Assembly (NCBI GenBank): GCA_029260985.1
Contig: JAJDCE010000122.1
Coordinates: 1-8,153 of the forward strand
DNA: 8,153 nucleotides
Source of the DNA: Patescibacteria group bacterium
GTDB lineage: Bacteria; Patescibacteriota; Gracilibacteria; UM-FILTER-43-11
Direction: 5' to 3'
The stretch's first letter is position 1. Each line of letters starts with the position of its first letter. Below the pieces are notes generated by a model, which was given only the letters and a program-made list of their open reading frames with translations, was not told the origin of the DNA and did no database searches. This document shows, one piece after another, positions 6,328 to 8,153 of this stretch. A program made the translations under genes and the position numbers.

Positions 6328-6372
6328 GTGCTAAATAGACCAATAGAAAAATAGAACATTAGCAAATTAGAA

Positions 6373-6401
6373 AACGTTTGCGTTTACAAGAGACAAGCGT
6401 T
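6373..6401 (+). promoter_or_regulatory. Possible operator, inverted repeat between pth and prepilin gene
   Basis: AACGTTTG (6373-6380) and CAAGCGTT (6394-6401) form an inverted repeat matching at seven of eight positions, with 13 bases between. It overlaps the likely -35 of the prepilin gene, as a repressor site might. There is no direct support beyond symmetry and position. Confidence 0.25.
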
Positions 6402-6411
6402 AAAATTATAT
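6383..6411 (+). promoter_or_regulatory. Possible promoter of the prepilin-cyclophilin pair
   Basis: TTTACA (6383-6388), 17 bases, then TTATAT (6406-6411), about 23 bases before the ATG at 6435. A later TATATT (6417-6422) is an alternative -10 that would leave a leader of about five bases but lacks a good -35. Confidence 0.4.
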
Positions 6412-6434
6412 GCGACTATATTGATCCGTAAAAA

Positions 6435-6929
6435 ATGCTTCTAAAACACAACAAAAAAGGTTTCTCTTTGGTGGAACTTCTCGTAGTAATCACCATCATT
6501 GCGATTCTTTCTGTAACCGCCTATGTAGCTCTTGGAGGACAAACACTAAAGGCTAAAAATTCAAGAAGACAGCAAGACCTTGGAGCTATCCAAAGTGCCC
6601 TAGAAATTTATTACATTGAAAATAATAATCAGTATCCAACTATTTTAAGCGACCTTAGCGCAAAATACATGCCTAAACTCGCAAAAGACCCATCAACAGA
6701 CAGTGACTACAAATACAAAAGACACACGAACAAAAAGAAATATCAACTTGGTGCAACCCTAGAAGATGAAGATCTGGCCAACGGTGTTAAAGCCTATGTT
6801 ATTGGCAATACCGACGCAGTTACAAATTTAATTGACGATGGTGCAAACGCGGACGGCACAGCAGGAGCTTGCACAGTAGACTGGGATGCAGCTGGAGGTG
6901 ATCAAACTTGTATACCTTATTCTCTTTAA
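6435..6929 (+). CDS. Type IV prepilin / pseudopilin
   Basis: The product is 164 residues with a class III signal: a short basic leader ending KKG, then the prepilin peptidase site G9/F10, FSLVELLVVITIIAIL, and the conserved Glu at mature position 5 (Glu14). The hydrophobic helix (about 10-35) anchors the subunit in the membrane before assembly and packs the filament core afterwards. The following LGAIQSALEIYYIENNNQYP (49-68) is typical of minor pilins and type II secretion pseudopilins. The C-terminal half is variable and contains two cysteines (146, 159) that could form a disulfide loop. No prepilin peptidase, ATPase or platform protein is in the window, so filament type cannot be decided. 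A cyclophilin gene follows after 13 bases, probably in the same transcript. Confidence 0.92.
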   Translation: MLLKHNKKGFSLVELLVVITIIAILSVTAYVALGGQTLKAKNSRRQQDLGAIQSALEIYYIENNNQYPTILSDLSAKYMPKLAKDPSTDSDYKYKRHTNKKKYQLGATLEDEDLANGVKAYVIGNTDAVTNLIDDGANADGTAGACTVDWDAAGGDQTCIPYSL

Positions 6930-6942
6930 TATTTAATACATC

Positions 6943-7590
6943 ATGAAGAAATTATTCCCTATTTTATTTGGTCTTTCTTTAATCATGCTCACCGCATGCT
7001 CAACCTCTGAGCAAAAAGAGATTGAAAAAGTATTTCAGGATGGACCACCCGAAATTGTAACCACTAACGAAGAAACTATGAGTGCATTTGATCAAACAAC
7101 AATGCCGGAAGACGGCGAACAAATTGTAGTAATGGAAACCACTGAGGGGACCATGAAAATTAAACTATTCCCAAAAAAAGCACCTAAAACCGTTGAAAAT
7201 TTTGTCGGCCTTGTCGATAAAGGTTATTACGATGGTATTATTTTTCACCGCGTAATTCCTGATTTCATGATCCAGGGTGGCGACCCAACTGGTACAGGCA
7301 CTGGAGGAGAAAGTCTATGGGGAGGAAAATTTGAAGATGAATTCCATGCCGACCTCAAGAACATTAAAGGTGCTCTATCAATGGCTAACTCCGGCCCAGG
7401 AACCAATGGTAGTCAGTTCTTTATTGTAGAAGCCGAAGCAACTCCTTGGCTCGACGGAAGACACAGCGTATTCGGACAAGTGTATGAAGGGCTGGATGTA
7501 ATCGACAAGATAGTAAATGTAGATAGGAACGCCTTGGATAAACCTTTAAAGGACGTATCAATGACCAAGGTCACTCTTTCAACCAAATAG
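6943..7590 (+). CDS. Lipoprotein peptidyl-prolyl cis-trans isomerase (cyclophilin)
   Basis: The product has 215 residues. A signal peptide ends in the lipobox LTAC (Cys19), so it is an anchored extracytoplasmic protein. A linker (20-58) precedes the cyclophilin domain (about 60-214). FHRVIPDFMIQGGDP (101-115) carries the catalytic Arg103; NGSQFFI (155-161), TPWLDGRH (167-174) and HSVFGQV follow. The equivalents of CypA Arg55, Gln111, Phe113, Trp121 and His126 are all present, so activity is expected. It should speed proline isomerisation during folding of exported proteins. Thirteen bases separate it from the prepilin gene, so the two are likely co-transcribed; help with pilin folding is possible but unproven. 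No Shine-Dalgarno and no terminator are seen. Confidence 0.95.
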   Translation: MKKLFPILFGLSLIMLTACSTSEQKEIEKVFQDGPPEIVTTNEETMSAFDQTTMPEDGEQIVVMETTEGTMKIKLFPKKAPKTVENFVGLVDKGYYDGIIFHRVIPDFMIQGGDPTGTGTGGESLWGGKFEDEFHADLKNIKGALSMANSGPGTNGSQFFIVEAEATPWLDGRHSVFGQVYEGLDVIDKIVNVDRNALDKPLKDVSMTKVTLSTK

Positions 7591-7592
7591 TC

Positions 7593-7640
7593 CAAATTGC
7601 TTACAAATAGCCCTCAGATTGCTATCAAATTGCTTTTCAG
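7593..7640 (+). repeat. Left 11-nt-period repeat array flanking the four-helix bundle gene
   Basis: Four head-to-tail 11-base units: CAAATTGCTTA (7593-7603), CAAATAGCCCT (7604-7614), CAGATTGCTAT (7615-7625) and CAAATTGCTTT (7626-7636). Each has a conserved CAAATTGC-like core and a variable three-base spacer; a decayed fifth unit may follow. Bases 7615-7640 match the complement of 8107-8131 with two substitutions and one gap, so the array is also one arm of a long-range inverted repeat. Confidence 0.8.
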
Positions 7641-7641
7641 T

Positions 7642-7669
7642 TTGATCTAATCTTTATTAATAATATAAA
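7642..7669 (+). promoter_or_regulatory. Possible promoter of the four-helix bundle gene
   Basis: TTGATC (7642-7647), 16 bases, then TATAAA (7664-7669). The start would be near 7676, about 34 bases before the ATG. It lies just inside the left repeat array. Confidence 0.5.
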
Positions 7670-7709
7670 GTAGGAACCTATTTTGAATTTAAATAATTAA
7701 TTAACAATA

Positions 7710-8078
7710 ATGCATTTTAGTGAACTTAGAATTTACAAAACCTCAATCAGATTAGCTGAGGAAATACATAAATTAATAAATAAAGAAAAAGATTATTGGA
7801 AAGTCAATGAATACAAACAAATTCAAAGATCATCCAGTTCTATTTCATCCAATATTTCAGAGGGCTATGCGAAGAAGATCTATCAAAAAGAGCTCATTCG
7901 TTATTTAAATATTGCACTTGGATCAAGTGATGAAACACAAAGTCATATAATCCTAATGTATAAAAAGGAATATATTGGTAAAATAGATTATGAATATTTC
8001 TTAAATCAGTATAAAAATCTTTCAATCAAAATATTGAATTTCATAAAAAGAGTTAATAATGACATTCAAGCAATTTGA
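7710..8078 (+). CDS. Four-helix bundle protein, 23S-rRNA IVS / Avd-like family
   Basis: The product is 122 residues, the usual family length. Hallmarks are a C-terminal-to-N-terminal run of amphipathic helices, the segment QIQRSSSSISSNISEGYAKK (36-57 region) and KELIRYLNIALGSSDETQSH, which match the S23/IVS-encoded family. Members are found inside intervening sequences of 23S rRNA genes, as stand-alone genes, and as accessory proteins (Avd) of diversity-generating retroelements. No rRNA, reverse transcriptase or template repeat is visible here, so this is a stand-alone copy; its function is unknown. Base composition is about 26% GC over 7741-8040, far below argH or pth, which suggests acquisition from elsewhere. 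Inverted 11-nt repeat arrays flank it, and its last codons and stop fall in one repeat unit. Confidence 0.88.
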   Translation: MHFSELRIYKTSIRLAEEIHKLINKEKDYWKVNEYKQIQRSSSSISSNISEGYAKKIYQKELIRYLNIALGSSDETQSHIILMYKKEYIGKIDYEYFLNQYKNLSIKILNFIKRVNNDIQAI

Positions 8079-8131
8079 AAGCGTGATCCCGATGTAATCG
8101 GGAGAGCTGAAGGCAATCTGATAGCAATCTG
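8067..8131 (-). repeat. Right inverted copies of the 11-nt-period repeat
   Basis: Read on the minus strand, 8131-8121 is CAGATTGCTAT and 8120-8110 is CAGATTGCCTT, continuing the left-array pattern. CAAATTGCTT, identical over ten bases to left units, lies at 8077-8068 and overlaps the end of the four-helix bundle gene. The 25 bases 8107-8131 pair with 7615-7640 and could close a stem around the whole gene. Confidence 0.75.
8087..8103 (+). repeat. Short perfect hairpin downstream of the four-helix bundle gene
   Basis: TCCCGAT (8087-8093), loop GTA, ATCGGGA (8097-8103): seven perfect pairs with a three-base loop, sitting between the stop codon and the right repeat arm. No U-tract follows, so it is not a standard terminator. 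It may be part of the repeat element or a transcript-end structure. Confidence 0.65.
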
Positions 8132-8134
8132 GAT

Positions 8135-8153
8135 ATGATAAAAGTACGCATCC
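8135..8153 (+). CDS. Possible start of a further gene (N-terminus only)
   Basis: ATG at 8135 opens MIKVRI and then leaves the window. The short beta-strand-like start fits many Rossmann-fold enzymes; ArgC proteins often begin MIKVxI. Six residues cannot identify a gene. It starts three bases after the right repeat arm and has no Shine-Dalgarno, like every other gene here. Confidence 0.25.

Noticed and set aside
7593..7640. CRISPR array
   Set aside because: Units are 11 bases with three-base spacers and flank a gene in inverted orientation. There are no 20-40 base repeats with unique spacers and no cas genes.
1..8153. Recoded TGA (UGA as glycine, as in Gracilibacteria or Absconditabacteria)
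   Set aside because: pth and the four-helix bundle gene both end on TGA at family-typical lengths, and the other genes contain no in-frame TGA.
7710..8153. Diversity-generating retroelement, suggested by the Avd-like protein
   Set aside because: No reverse transcriptase, template repeat with adenine-specific variation, or variable protein is visible. It could only lie beyond the right edge, and the upstream cyclophilin is not a typical variable target.

Overview
The window looks like a chromosomal segment of an uncultured bacterium, most likely from the Candidate Phyla Radiation (Patescibacteria), perhaps near Peregrinibacteria/Gracilibacteria. The clues are an SLH-like plus VanW surface protein, a type IV prepilin, small lipoproteins with unfamiliar repeats, and no Shine-Dalgarno sequence before any gene. 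The phylum is an inference, because no rRNA or core marker is present to fix it. TGA acts as a normal stop: pth ends on TGA at the length expected for its family, so the UGA-glycine code of Gracilibacteria and Absconditabacteria is not in use. Base composition is moderate in most genes and drops to about 26% GC in the last complete gene.

Layout. Positions 1-2170 are on the minus strand: a VanW-family exported protein with SLH-like N-terminal repeats (its C-terminus lies beyond the window), then a lipoprotein with two copies of a Trp-rich motif around a six-cysteine segment. A divergent promoter region (2171-2275) leads into a plus-strand series: an argininosuccinate lyase-like enzyme, a double-hairpin palindromic repeat, a compact amidohydrolase related to cytosine deaminase, an ECF-like sigma factor with its own consensus promoter, and tRNA-Gln(TTG) with an intrinsic terminator. 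The pth gene (peptidyl-tRNA hydrolase) is on the minus strand. A type IV prepilin and a lipoprotein cyclophilin follow on the plus strand, 13 bases apart.

The right end (7593-8131) holds an AT-rich gene for a four-helix bundle protein of the 23S-rRNA-intervening-sequence/Avd-like family. It is flanked by inverted arrays of an 11-nt-period repeat (consensus about CAAATTGCTTT), and the gene's own stop codon lies inside one unit. This composite structure is the strongest candidate here for an under-described element. A possible new gene starts at 8135 and runs off the window.

Functional themes are the cell envelope (VanW/SLH protein, two lipoproteins, pilin, periplasmic foldase), translation (pth, tRNA-Gln) and a two-gene metabolic pair (lyase plus amidohydrolase) whose substrate cannot be deduced from sequence alone. 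Several promoters resemble the sigma-70 consensus, with short or absent 5' leaders.
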